Assembly (NCBI RefSeq): GCF_000482805.1
Contig: NZ_KI519505.1
Span: 52,501 to 95,713, forward strand
Length of the DNA stretch: 43,213 bases
Direction: 5' to 3'
Source: Deinococcus murrayi DSM 11303
GTDB taxonomy: Bacteria > Deinococcota > Deinococci > Deinococcales > Deinococcaceae
Position numbers and translations under genes: made by a program
In this document: positions 22,086 to 31,669 of the stretch, in pieces
Position numbering within the stretch: the first letter of the stretch is position 1
Layout of the letters: each line of letters begins with the position of its first letter
Notes under the pieces: generated by a model
Told to the model about the DNA's origin: nothing
The model's input: only the letters and a program-made list of their open reading frames with translations
Database searches by the model: none

Positions 22086-23213
22086 ATGACTTCCGCTCCC
22101 TCTCGCCCCCAGGCGGCGGCTCCGGCGGGCGTGCGCTCCGCCGTGCGGACGGTGCCCGCCTATCCCTTCACGCCCCTCGACGTGCCGGTCAAGCTCGACC
22201 AGAACGAGAACGCCTACGACTTCCCCGCCGAGCTGAAGGCCGAGGCCACCGCCCGGATGCTCGCCCGTCCCTGGAACCGTTACCCGGATCTGGGGGCCGA
22301 GGGGATTCGCGCCCGCCTCGCCGCGCTCACAGACTGGGACGAGGCGGGCGTGGTCCTGACGCCCGGCAGCAACGTGCTCATCAAGCTGCTCACCGAACTC
22401 GCGGGCATCGGGCAAACCGTGCTGACGGTCAGCCCCACCTTTGCCGTCTACACCCTCGAAGCGCAGATGCTGGGGGCGCGGCTGGTGCAGCTTCCCCTGA
22501 ACCCCGACTTCTCGCTCCCGGTGGCCGGGCTGGTGGACGCCCTGCGCGAACAGCCCCCCGGCGTGCTGTACCTCACCCAGCCCCACGCCCCGACCGGGCA
22601 CGTGGACCACGCGGAGGCCGTGCGCGAGGTCGTGGAGGCCGCCGGGGGGGACTGGGTGGTCGTGCTCGACGAGGCTTACGGCGACTACAGTGGCACGGAT
22701 TACCGGGCGCTGGTGCGGGAGGGCGAGAACCGCCTCAGCCTGCGGACTTTCAGCAAGGCCTGGGGGTTGGCGGGCATCCGGCTGGGGTACGCCCTGACCA
22801 GCCCGGCCCTGGCGACCGAACTGCGCAAGCTCGTGCCCGCCTTCAATGTCGGCGTGCTGGCCGAAGCCGCGTTGGAAGTCGCCCTGGAGAATCCCGGCTA
22901 CGTGCAGGAGCGCGCCGCCGAGGTCCGCCGCGAGCGGGAGCGCGTCTTCGCGGCCCTGCGCGAGCACCCGGTCTGGCAGCCCCTGCCCAGCGAGGCCAAC
23001 TTCTACCTGCTGCGGACGCCCGACGCCGAAGCCGCCTACCGCCACCTCCTCTCGCACGGCATCGTGGTGCGCCGCCAGGACTCGCTGCCGGGGCTGACGG
23101 GCTGCCTGCGGGTGGCGGTGGGCACGCCGGAGGAGAACGACGCCCTGCTCGCAGCGGCGCGGTTGTTCAGACCTCTAGGGCGGGAACAGAGTGATGAGGG
23201 AGCGGTAGGCTGA
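22086..23213 (+). CDS. hisC: Histidinol-phosphate aminotransferase HisC
   Basis: A 375-residue class I/II PLP aminotransferase that transaminates imidazole-acetol phosphate to histidinol phosphate in histidine synthesis. [12 protein letters not shown] is the characteristic N-terminal substrate loop; [17 protein letters not shown] follows. [13 protein letters not shown] holds the PLP-contacting Asp and Tyr. The Schiff-base Lys is in [19 protein letters not shown], and the C-terminal [16 protein letters not shown] binds substrate phosphate. The annotation is strong, although related paralogs can use other aromatic substrates. No other his gene is adjacent. The last codons contain the -10 of the promoter for the restriction genes. 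Confidence 0.92.
   Translation: MTSAPSRPQAAAPAGVRSAVRTVPAYPFTPLDVPVKLDQNENAYDFPAELKAEATARMLARPWNRYPDLGAEGIRARLAALTDWDEAGVVLTPGSNVLIKLLTELAGIGQTVLTVSPTFAVYTLEAQMLGARLVQLPLNPDFSLPVAGLVDALREQPPGVLYLTQPHAPTGHVDHAEAVREVVEAAGGDWVVVLDEAYGDYSGTDYRALVREGENRLSLRTFSKAWGLAGIRLGYALTSPALATELRKLVPAFNVGVLAEAALEVALENPGYVQERAAEVRRERERVFAALREHPVWQPLPSEANFYLLRTPDAEAAYRHLLSHGIVVRRQDSLPGLTGCLRVAVGTPEENDALLAAARLFRPLGREQSDEGAVG
23206..23211 (+). promoter_or_regulatory. -10 element of leaderless promoter into the restriction island
   Basis: TAGGCT inside the end of hisC, 7 nt before ATG 23219 of a mini-ORF that overlaps the nuclease start. It is the same spacing as the leaderless promoters elsewhere in the window. 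Confidence 0.5.
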
Positions 23214-23218
23214 CTTCT

Positions 23219-23260
23219 ATGGCCGAAACTTGGACTGTGAGAGATGGTGGGGATGACTAG
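23219..23260 (+). CDS. Leaderless 13-aa mini-ORF overlapping the nuclease start
   Basis: MAETWTVRDGGDD then TAG. Its ATG is exactly 7 nt after TAGGCT, the best-formed start signal before the nuclease gene. The mini-ORF runs across both candidate nuclease start codons (23244 and 23253) in another frame and stops 5-7 nt beyond the second. It could couple or restrain nuclease translation. Alternatively it could be the surviving 5' end of a gene displaced when the island inserted. No peptide evidence is available. Confidence 0.4.
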   Translation: MAETWTVRDGGDD

Positions 23261-24431
23261 TTTGGATCGGTCCCCTGAAGTCTATGTCGCCGAGGTGTTC
23301 GGTTTCCCGTCGGATAATCGGGACGCCGATGTGACGCGCTTCCGCAGCCTACGCCTCTGCCCCTTTCGGCCTCTTCATCCCAAAGCAAGGCGGGACCTTT
23401 CTGTACCCGACCACGAAATCCCCTTTGAGCAGCAGTTTGGACTCTGCACCAAAGGTAAGAAGAACGACCCCCTTGGCGTGTGCAGTGTCTATGTGAATGG
23501 GAGACCCTGCATTACCTGTCCCGTCAGGTTTGGAGAGGGCCGCGTGATGCTGGATGCCGCGGCAGTTTGGGCTGCAAGTGTACTGGGAGTACCCGCCGCA
23601 GACATGGTTGCCATTCCCGAAGTTCGACTGATACCTACCCTTGCTCCTGAGGGGAGTACTCCGAGCGTCAGCGGTCTCCCGCTGGATGAAAAGACGTCCG
23701 AAATCTCGAAGAATGAGTCGTCAGATGGTGATTCTCTTGCTGAGAGCGCACAAGGTTCAACCGCAGGGGACGAGCAGAACGGTTCTCAGGAAAAGAGTGC
23801 AGGGAATATTGATTATGTCCTTGCGCACATCGACACGACTGTTGTAGGTAGTCGCTATCTCAGCGACTACCACGTCAACGCTTACGCGGCACTGGAAGTC
23901 CAAGCAGTCTATATCAGTGGGAATGTCAGGAATCCCTTTGAAGCGTACATGGGCCGGGCCTCTTGGGACGGCAGTAATCCCCCGCGTCCGGACTGGCTCA
24001 GCAGCTCCCGGAAACGCCTCGTGCCGCAACTCGCATGGAAGGGGAGCGTCCTCCATGCTTGGATGAAGCCCATTGCCGTGTGTGTGCAGGCGGCTTTCTG
24101 GGATACTATGCCTTACTTGAGCAGCGTGACCACAAGTGATACCGCCAGCGCTGCATACCAGGAGATGGCGTGGGTCATTACCGATCTAGAACGCCAGGGG
24201 CGCATCTACCGGTTGAGACATATCCAGACTCTCTACAGTGAGTTTGAGAAAACACTTCTGGCAGCAACTCAGACGCCCGCCGGATACGACCACATTCTCC
24301 GAAAGACAATTCTGACAAAATACATAAGGCAAACCACTGGGAAGTCGTTGTCGCCTCCCAAGAAGTCTAAACCCCTCGGTATGACGAGACAGACCAAGCC
24401 TACAAGGCAAACCCAGAAAAGTAAAGATTGA
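23244..24431 (+). CDS. NotI-family type II restriction endonuclease
   Basis: 395 residues. The N-terminal part matches my recollection of R.NotI: VAEVFGF near residue 15-21, then four cysteines in the same contexts, C39 (LCPF), C68 (LCTK), C80 (GVCSV) and C92 (TCPVRF), with an extra C89. In NotI these coordinate a structural iron. The PD-(D/E)xK catalytic signature is D190 (DYVLA), E218-V-Q220 (LEVQ), equivalent to NotI D160, E182 and Q184. A Ser/Glu-rich insert (about 148-187) and a Lys/Arg-rich tail are not in NotI. Two starts are possible (23244, 23253); neither has a good SD. It faces the methyltransferase gene tail to tail. The base composition is AT-richer than its neighbours. Confidence 0.82.
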   Translation: MVGMTSLDRSPEVYVAEVFGFPSDNRDADVTRFRSLRLCPFRPLHPKARRDLSVPDHEIPFEQQFGLCTKGKKNDPLGVCSVYVNGRPCITCPVRFGEGRVMLDAAAVWAASVLGVPAADMVAIPEVRLIPTLAPEGSTPSVSGLPLDEKTSEISKNESSDGDSLAESAQGSTAGDEQNGSQEKSAGNIDYVLAHIDTTVVGSRYLSDYHVNAYAALEVQAVYISGNVRNPFEAYMGRASWDGSNPPRPDWLSSSRKRLVPQLAWKGSVLHAWMKPIAVCVQAAFWDTMPYLSSVTTSDTASAAYQEMAWVITDLERQGRIYRLRHIQTLYSEFEKTLLAATQTPAGYDHILRKTILTKYIRQTTGKSLSPPKKSKPLGMTRQTKPTRQTQKSKD

Positions 24432-24432
24432 C

Positions 24433-25311
24433 TCAGTATTCCCAGCTCAAGTCGTGGCCGATGAGCAGCTCATGCACTATTGTGTGATGGGTGTTCTTCA
24501 TCCTAATAGGCTTGACCTGAAAGCTATTCTGCTTTGCCATAATAAAAACCTCAGGAGAGAGGTCATAGGTCATCACCACATCATTCAGAGCGGCAGCGAT
24601 TTGGAAGAGCTGCGGATGGTCTACCACACTATGCATGTAAAGGCGGCGACCTGCCCTTTTGCCCCCCGCAGTGTAGGGCGGGTCCACGAACGCGCTCACG
24701 TCCCGTCGTCCAATGTACTGAGCCAAAACAGGCAGTCCATCTCCGCAAATCACCGTCACCCGCTCGCGTACGGCGTTGAGGGCGCGAATACGGCGAGCCA
24801 GGGTATCGGGATACCAGCGGGAGAGCACTCCCTTTCCGTTCTCCCCTTGTTTCAACACGCCGCTACCGGGGGCAATGATGCCGCCGCGTGAGACGCGGTT
24901 TTGAACCACCGTTCGCCACGCTACTTCTAAGAGGTCGGTGGGGTCGCTTGCCAAGATCTCCGCTGCTGCCTCAGCAGTCATGTCGAAGCTAAGGATGCGC
25001 TGTGCCAGCATTTCCGCCTGTTCGCTGAAGATGGTCTGCCAGACAGCCGCAACCCGGTCATCCAGTTCCACCATCACGACTCGGTCGGCCAATCCCTCCA
25101 AAGCGACGGCGCAGCTAATAGAACCGCCTCCTGCGAAGGGTTCCACAAACACCGCTGGCCGTTCCCGTGAGGCCAACCATTGCCGCAGTCGGGGAACGAA
25201 CCACGATTTACCGCCGGGGTAACGGAATGGGCTGTACTGCGGCACTTGCGCGACGTTTACGACAGGGTGCGTCAGGTCGCTGAACAACAGCGGGGCTTGA
25301 GCGGTAGGCAT
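24433..25311 (-). CDS. D12-class (Dam-like) DNA adenine-N6 methyltransferase
   Basis: 292 residues. YSPFRYPGGKSWF (26-38) is the D12-class N-terminal motif and FVEPFAGGGSIS (55-66) the SAM-binding FxGxG motif. Motif IV, the catalytic DPPY, is at 210-213 (FVDPPYTAGG), diagnostic for adenine-N6 methylation in this class. The order (SAM motif before DPPY) is the alpha arrangement. It presumably protects host DNA against the adjacent nuclease; their stops are 1 nt apart. The leaderless start lies 6 nt after TATGAT. Composition is low-GC like the nuclease, consistent with joint horizontal acquisition. Confidence 0.92.
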   Translation of the reverse strand: MPTAQAPLLFSDLTHPVVNVAQVPQYSPFRYPGGKSWFVPRLRQWLASRERPAVFVEPFAGGGSISCAVALEGLADRVVMVELDDRVAAVWQTIFSEQAEMLAQRILSFDMTAEAAAEILASDPTDLLEVAWRTVVQNRVSRGGIIAPGSGVLKQGENGKGVLSRWYPDTLARRIRALNAVRERVTVICGDGLPVLAQYIGRRDVSAFVDPPYTAGGKRAGRRLYMHSVVDHPQLFQIAAALNDVVMTYDLSPEVFIMAKQNSFQVKPIRMKNTHHTIVHELLIGHDLSWEY

Positions 25312-25317
25312 AGAAAA

Positions 25318-25323
25318 ATCATA
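25318..25323 (-). promoter_or_regulatory. -10 element of leaderless methyltransferase promoter
   Basis: TATGAT on the minus strand, 6 nt before ATG 25311. It is closer to consensus than most -10 elements here. Confidence 0.6.
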
Positions 25324-25349
25324 TCATGTCTCCACGATTCGTCCGAACC

Positions 25350-25375
25350 ATGATTAAATTACTCATATTACTCAT
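25350..25375. promoter_or_regulatory. AT-rich tandem repeat / palindrome upstream of the methyltransferase (possible operator)
   Basis: On the plus strand ATTACTCAT occurs twice in tandem (25358-25366 and 25367-25375). Bases 25350-25366 (ATGATTAAATTACTCAT) are also a near-palindrome with two mismatched pairs. It lies about 27 bp upstream of the -10. No regulator gene is present in the island, so a host factor or the methyltransferase itself would have to bind. Confidence 0.4.
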
Positions 25376-25446
25376 AGTATTTCGATGACGGGCTAAACCC
25401 CGCCGTAGCAAGGGCACGCGCTAGCCTCGGCGGGACCGCTTCCCCC

Positions 25447-25746
25447 ATGGACCCCTTCACCCCGCCCCCCGATTTCGCCCCGCGCTCGCCCCTCGTGCGT
25501 GAGTGCACGGCGTGTGGGGCCTGCTGCTCGGCCCCGGATATCCACGCCCTGCGCAAGCCGCTGGGGGTGCCGTGCGTCCACCTGCGGCCCGACTGCCTGT
25601 GCGCGGTGTATGCCGCCCGGCCCGCCGTGTGCCGGGGCTACCAGCCCGACTGGGTATGCGGGGAGGTTGCGCCCCTGCCCACGCTGGAGGCGCGGGTGCG
25701 GCGATTCCTGGAGATTTACGGGCTGGAGGGGGAGGCTCGGCTCTAG
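25447..25746 (+). CDS. YkgJ-family cysteine-cluster protein
   Basis: A 99-residue protein with the CxxCxxCC-type cluster (ECTACGACCSAPD, residues 19-31) followed by further cysteines in VPCVHLRPDCLCAVYAARPAVCRGYQPDWVC. This is the YkgJ/UPF0153 (CxxCxxCC) family, thought to bind zinc or an iron-sulfur cluster; function unknown. A -10-like TAGCCT lies 19 nt before the ATG. It is the first normal-GC gene after the restriction island, and its stop overlaps that of the convergent chromate transporter gene by 4 nt. Confidence 0.85.
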   Translation: MDPFTPPPDFAPRSPLVRECTACGACCSAPDIHALRKPLGVPCVHLRPDCLCAVYAARPAVCRGYQPDWVCGEVAPLPTLEARVRRFLEIYGLEGEARL

Positions 25747-26903
25747 AACAGCCCCGCTCCCAGGGCCGCGCACGCCCCCACCACCGCCCACGCGGGCCAG
25801 CGCCCGGCGGTGAGGGCGGCGTAGGCGAGCAGCGCGAGGGCGAGATGACGCGGTCCCCCGATGCCCGCCGTGAAGACGGGGTGGTACAGGGCGGCGAGCA
25901 GCAGGCCCACCACGCCCGCGTTCAGCCCCGCCAGCGCCGAGCGGGCGGCGGGCCGGGCCGAGAGGGCCGCCCAGAAGGGGAGGGTCCCCACCAGTAGCAG
26001 CAGGCCCGACAGGAAGATGCCCAGTGTGGCGACGCTGGCTCCCACCCACGCGGGCAGGGCCGTCTGCGCCGCGCCGAGGTAGGTGGCGAAGGTAAAGAGC
26101 GGCCCCGGCACCGCGTTCGCCGCCCCGTACCCGGCGAGGAAGGTGGACGGCGTGACGAACTCCGGCACGAACCCCGCCTCCAGCAGCGGCAGGACCACGT
26201 GCCCGCCCCCAAACACGAGCGCTCCCGCCCGGAAGGTCGTCCCGAAGAGCGCCCACCCCGGCCCCAGCGCCCCCAGCAGCGGCAGCGCCAGCAGCAAGCC
26301 CCCGCACAGGGCGAGCAGCCCCGCCCCCACCTGCCGCGAAACGGGCACCGGGGGCAACGCCGCTTCCGCCCCCGCTGCGGGCAGAAAGCGCCAGCCTACG
26401 AGCGCACAGACCCCCAGGGCCGCGACCTGCATCCCGGCGGCGGGCCATACCACCAGCAGGGCCGCGACCCCCAGCGCGAGCGCCGCCCGCCCCCGGTCCC
26501 CTCCGACCAGGCTGCCCCACATCCCCGCGACGGCTTGCGCGACGACCGCCACCGCCGCGACCTTCAGCCCGGTCAGCCACCCGGCCTCCGCCTCGCCCCC
26601 GAAGCGGGCTGCCCCCAGCGCAAAAGCCACCATCAGCCCCGCACTCGGCAGGGTGAAGCCCAGCCACGCCGCGAGCAGGCCCCATCCGCCCGCCCGCAGC
26701 AGCCCCAGCGCCATCCCGACCTGACTGCTCGCCGGACCCGGCAGGAACTGCGCGAGCGCCACGAGGTCGGCGTAGGCCCGCTCGGTCAGCCAGCCCCGGC
26801 GCTCCACGACCTCGCCCCGGAAGTAGCCCAGGTGCGCGACTGGCCCCCCGAAACTGGTCAGCCCCAGCCGCAGAAAGACGAGAAAGACCTCCAGCGCTCG
26901 CAT
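25743..26903 (-). CDS. chrA: Chromate transporter family protein (ChrA-like)
   Basis: 386 residues, the length of a two-domain CHR protein. The N-terminal half begins VFLVFLRLGLTSFGGPVAHLGYFRGEVVERRGWL and contains ALAQFLPGPASSQVGMALG, the standard CHR motifs. The second half repeats the pattern: TFRAGALVFGGGHVVLPLLE and GYGAANAVPGPLFTFATYLG. The family exports chromate, often by antiport with sulfate. About ten to twelve hydrophobic segments are visible. The symbol reflects family similarity; chromate resistance itself is untested. The gene stands alone, with a TAAGCT 9 nt before the ATG. Confidence 0.9.
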   Translation of the reverse strand: MRALEVFLVFLRLGLTSFGGPVAHLGYFRGEVVERRGWLTERAYADLVALAQFLPGPASSQVGMALGLLRAGGWGLLAAWLGFTLPSAGLMVAFALGAARFGGEAEAGWLTGLKVAAVAVVAQAVAGMWGSLVGGDRGRAALALGVAALLVVWPAAGMQVAALGVCALVGWRFLPAAGAEAALPPVPVSRQVGAGLLALCGGLLLALPLLGALGPGWALFGTTFRAGALVFGGGHVVLPLLEAGFVPEFVTPSTFLAGYGAANAVPGPLFTFATYLGAAQTALPAWVGASVATLGIFLSGLLLLVGTLPFWAALSARPAARSALAGLNAGVVGLLLAALYHPVFTAGIGGPRHLALALLAYAALTAGRWPAWAVVGACAALGAGLF

Positions 26904-26928
26904 CTGGAGGTCAGCTTACGTGGGGGGG

Positions 26929-28023
<1,095 letters not shown>

Positions 28024-28077
28024 CGGGAAAACTCCTTGTGAGGCGGCGTGCGTGCGGCAATCCGCCGGAGGGGTAGG

Positions 28078-28116
28078 GGTGGGGGACCTTACCCTGTTAG
28101 GCTACGGTCCCCCACC
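28078..28116. promoter_or_regulatory. 39-bp near-palindrome over the desaturase promoter
   Basis: Perfect 11-bp arms GGTGGGGGACC (28078-28088) and GGTCCCCCACC (28106-28116). The 17-bp centre TTACCCTGTTAGGCTAC is itself partly symmetric (TAnCCTnnnAGGnTA). On the minus strand the centre holds TAGCCT, a plausible -10 for the desaturase gene; on plus it holds TACCCT, facing the secreted-propeller gene. This is best read as a DNA operator, since neither transcript would contain both arms. Confidence 0.55.
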
Positions 28117-28197
28117 TGACGGAGGGGCGAACTGGGACGCGGTTTAACTTGAGCCTCGACCGGTCCCGGCCCTCGCCCGGCGTGGGAAGGAGGCCCC

Positions 28198-29361
<1,164 letters not shown>

Positions 29362-29367
29362 CCCGCC

Positions 29368-29373
29368 TACACT
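29368..29373 (+). promoter_or_regulatory. -10 element of leaderless peroxiredoxin promoter
   Basis: TACACT, 6 nt before ATG 29380, in the 18-nt gap after the propeller gene. Confidence 0.6.
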
Positions 29374-29379
29374 CTGGGC

Positions 29380-29856
29380 ATGACCTCTCGCCAAAGCCTC
29401 GTCGGTCAGCCCGCGCCCGACTTCACCCTGCCCTCGACGTTGGGGCAGGCCGTGACCCTGGGTTCCTACCGGGGGCAGCAGCACGTCGTGCTGGTCTTCT
29501 ATCCGCTCGATTTCAGTCCGGTGTGCTCCATGCAACTGCCCGAATACTCTGGCCTTCAAGACGAGTTCGCGGAGGCGGGGGCCGTGGTGCTGGGGGTCAA
29601 CCGTGACAGCGTGTATGCCCACAAGGCCTGGGCCGCCGAGTACGGCATCGAGGTGCCCCTCCTCGCGGATATGACACTGGAGGTGGCCCGGCAGTACGGG
29701 GTGGCGATAGACGAGCGCGGGGTGAGCGGGCGGGCGGTCTTCCTGATTGACAAGGAAGGTGTGGTGCGCTTCGAGCACGTCGAGGCAGGCACCGGGGAGT
29801 ACATCCTGCGGCCCGAAGTGGTGCTCGCCCGCCTGCGCGAGCTGGGCGCGGGTTGA
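29380..29856 (+). CDS. Peroxiredoxin (AhpC/TSA, Bcp/AhpE-like, single Cys)
   Basis: 158 residues. It begins with the thioredoxin-fold pattern [21 protein letters not shown]. The active-site motif is [17 protein letters not shown], with peroxidatic C49; Ser46 replaces the more common Thr. C49 is the only cysteine, so it must use an external thiol for recycling (1-Cys type, like AhpE). The conserved Arg is in [10 protein letters not shown]. The family reduces H2O2, peroxynitrite and organic peroxides, fitting Deinococcus oxidative-stress biology. The symporter gene begins 34 nt later. Confidence 0.9.
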   Translation: MTSRQSLVGQPAPDFTLPSTLGQAVTLGSYRGQQHVVLVFYPLDFSPVCSMQLPEYSGLQDEFAEAGAVVLGVNRDSVYAHKAWAAEYGIEVPLLADMTLEVARQYGVAIDERGVSGRAVFLIDKEGVVRFEHVEAGTGEYILRPEVVLARLRELGAG

Positions 29857-29890
29857 ACCGAGTGCTCTGGCGAGCTGGTACGGTGAGCAG

Positions 29891-31459
29891 ATGCAACCCT
29901 CTCACTTCCGGTGGGCGGCGGCCCTCGGCGCTGCCCTGACCGCAGCCTGGGCTGGGGCGCAGGCTGCTGCGCCGCTCGCTCCAGAGCCGCCCAGCCTCGA
30001 CGAACGCATCAGCGCGGCGGTGCAGCCCGTCAGCGACTTCGTGAGCGGCATCATTTTTACCAGCGTGCCGGTGGGGGAGACGTCGCTGCCCCTCATCGTG
30101 CTGTGGCTGATTGCGGCGGGGATAGTCTTTACCCTGCGCTTCGGATTCATCAACCTGCGCGGCTTCTGGCACGGGGTGCAGCTCGTGCGTGGGCGCTACA
30201 CGTCCACCCGCCCGGAGAGTGATGGGCAGGTCACCCACTTTCAGGCGCTCGCCACCGCCGTGAGCGGCACGGTGGGGCTGGGCAACATCGCGGGGGTGGC
30301 GGTCGCCATCAGCCTCGGCGGGCCGGGGGCGACCCTGTGGATGATTCTGGCCGGGCTGCTGGGCATGACCACCAAGTTCGTGGAATGCACCCTGGGCGTG
30401 AAGTACCGCCGCCGCAACCCCGACGGCACCGTCTCCGGCGGGCCGATGCACTACCTCCGTCAGGGCCTCGCCGAGCGCGGGCAGCCGGGGCTGGGGCGGG
30501 TGCTCGCCGGCATCTTCGCCGTGTGCTGCGTGGGCGGGGCGGTGGGGGGCGGCAACATGTTCCAGAGCAACCAGGCCTTCGCGCAGCTTGTGGCGGTGAC
30601 GGGCGGGGCCGAAAGTCCACTCTCCGGCTACGGCTGGGCCTTCGGGCTGCTGATGGCCGTGCTCGCCGGAACCGTCATCATCGGGGGCATCCGCAACATC
30701 GCGCGGGTCACTTCGCGGCTGGTGCCGCTGATGGCCGCCGTGTACGTCGGGGCCAGCCTGGTCGTGCTGGGGGCCAACGCGGGGGCGATTCCGGGTGCTC
30801 TGGCCGCCATCTGGGACGGAGCCTTTTCGCCGGAAGGGGTGGCGGGCGGGGCGCTGGGTGCCCTCATCCAGGGGTTCCGGCGGGCCACCTTTTCCAACGA
30901 GGCGGGCATCGGCACGGCGGCCATCGCCCACAGCGCCGTGAAGACCGACCGCCCGGTCACCGAGGGCTTCGTCGCCCTGCTTGAACCCTTCCTCGACACC
31001 GTGGTCATCTGCACGATGACCGCACTCGTCATCATCGTGTCGGGCGTCTATACCCTGCCGGGCCAGAGCGGCTCAGCGCTGACCTCGGCGGCCTTCGCGA
31101 CCGCGCTGCCGTGGTTTCCGTGGGTCCTCACCGTCGCCGTGATTCTCTTCGCCTTCAGCACCCTGCTGAGCTACTCCTACTACGGCACCAAGGCGGTGAC
31201 CTACCTCTTCGGCGAGTCGCCCCGGCTCAAGCTGGGCTTCCGGCTCCTTTTCCTCGTCTTTACCGTGATTGGCGCGGCGATGAGCCTCGGCCCGGTGATC
31301 GACTTCAGTGACAGCATGCTCTTTGCGATGAGCATTCCCAACATCATCGGCCTGTACCTGCTCGCCCCGGTCGTGCGTCGCGAGCTGGCCGCGTACCGCC
31401 GCGACCTCGCTGCCGGGCACATTCCCAAGTACCCGGCGGGACAGCCTGAACCTCAGTAA
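29891..31459 (+). CDS. Sodium:alanine/glycine symporter (AGCS family)
   Basis: 522 residues with about eleven transmembrane helices. AGCS signatures include [22 protein letters not shown] (the first conserved block), [44 protein letters not shown] and [15 protein letters not shown]. The family imports alanine or glycine with Na+ or H+. The N-terminal [27 protein letters not shown] resembles a cleavable signal followed by a periplasmic stretch before the first conserved helix, an extra element in some members. Start: ATG 29891, with TACGGT 6 nt upstream. A GC hairpin with a T run follows the stop. Confidence 0.9.
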   Translation: MQPSHFRWAAALGAALTAAWAGAQAAAPLAPEPPSLDERISAAVQPVSDFVSGIIFTSVPVGETSLPLIVLWLIAAGIVFTLRFGFINLRGFWHGVQLVRGRYTSTRPESDGQVTHFQALATAVSGTVGLGNIAGVAVAISLGGPGATLWMILAGLLGMTTKFVECTLGVKYRRRNPDGTVSGGPMHYLRQGLAERGQPGLGRVLAGIFAVCCVGGAVGGGNMFQSNQAFAQLVAVTGGAESPLSGYGWAFGLLMAVLAGTVIIGGIRNIARVTSRLVPLMAAVYVGASLVVLGANAGAIPGALAAIWDGAFSPEGVAGGALGALIQGFRRATFSNEAGIGTAAIAHSAVKTDRPVTEGFVALLEPFLDTVVICTMTALVIIVSGVYTLPGQSGSALTSAAFATALPWFPWVLTVAVILFAFSTLLSYSYYGTKAVTYLFGESPRLKLGFRLLFLVFTVIGAAMSLGPVIDFSDSMLFAMSIPNIIGLYLLAPVVRRELAAYRRDLAAGHIPKYPAGQPEPQ

Positions 31460-31480
31460 TCCAGGGCCGCGCCCATGCTC

Positions 31481-31512
31481 ACCCCCACCTCGTCCACCGG
31501 GGGGGGGTTTTT
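31481..31512 (+). terminator. Rho-independent terminator after the AGCS symporter gene
   Basis: ACCCCC (31481-31486) can pair with the G run ending at 31507-31508, around a loop containing CTCGTCC, followed by TTTTT. The G run is long, so the exact register is uncertain. Confidence 0.65.
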
Positions 31513-31657
31513 GCGTCTTCAACGCGACCGCCGGGCGACAGCACTGCCCTGAATGACCGCGGCGCAGGGGGAGCCGGGACGTCCCTCACCAGCCCTCCCG
31601 CCACTGCACCTCTGTGACTGCGCCATGCGGCGGATGCCCCGGCCCCCCGGCCCGCCC

Positions 31658-31663
31658 TAGCCT
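31658..31663 (+). promoter_or_regulatory. -10 element of leaderless ABC exporter promoter
   Basis: TAGCCT, 6 nt before ATG 31670. The 145 bp before it, after the terminator, hold no gene or other structure that I can see. Confidence 0.6.
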
Positions 31664-31669
31664 GAGGCC

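Noticed and set aside
23244..25311. A phage or insertion-sequence origin for the AT-rich island
   Set aside because: No integrase, transposase, terminal inverted repeats or target-site duplication are visible. Both genes are explained as a restriction-modification pair.
24433..25311. Orphan Dam-type regulatory methyltransferase
   Set aside because: It stands 1 nt from the nuclease stop and shares its low-GC composition, so the restriction partner role is far more likely, although not proven.
29597..30931. 444-codon frame on minus, opposite the peroxiredoxin and AGCS genes
   Set aside because: The translation is His/Arg/Pro-rich without any motif, while the plus strand encodes two clear families. 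Similar frames at 21801-23057 and 31586-32800 were rejected for the same reason.
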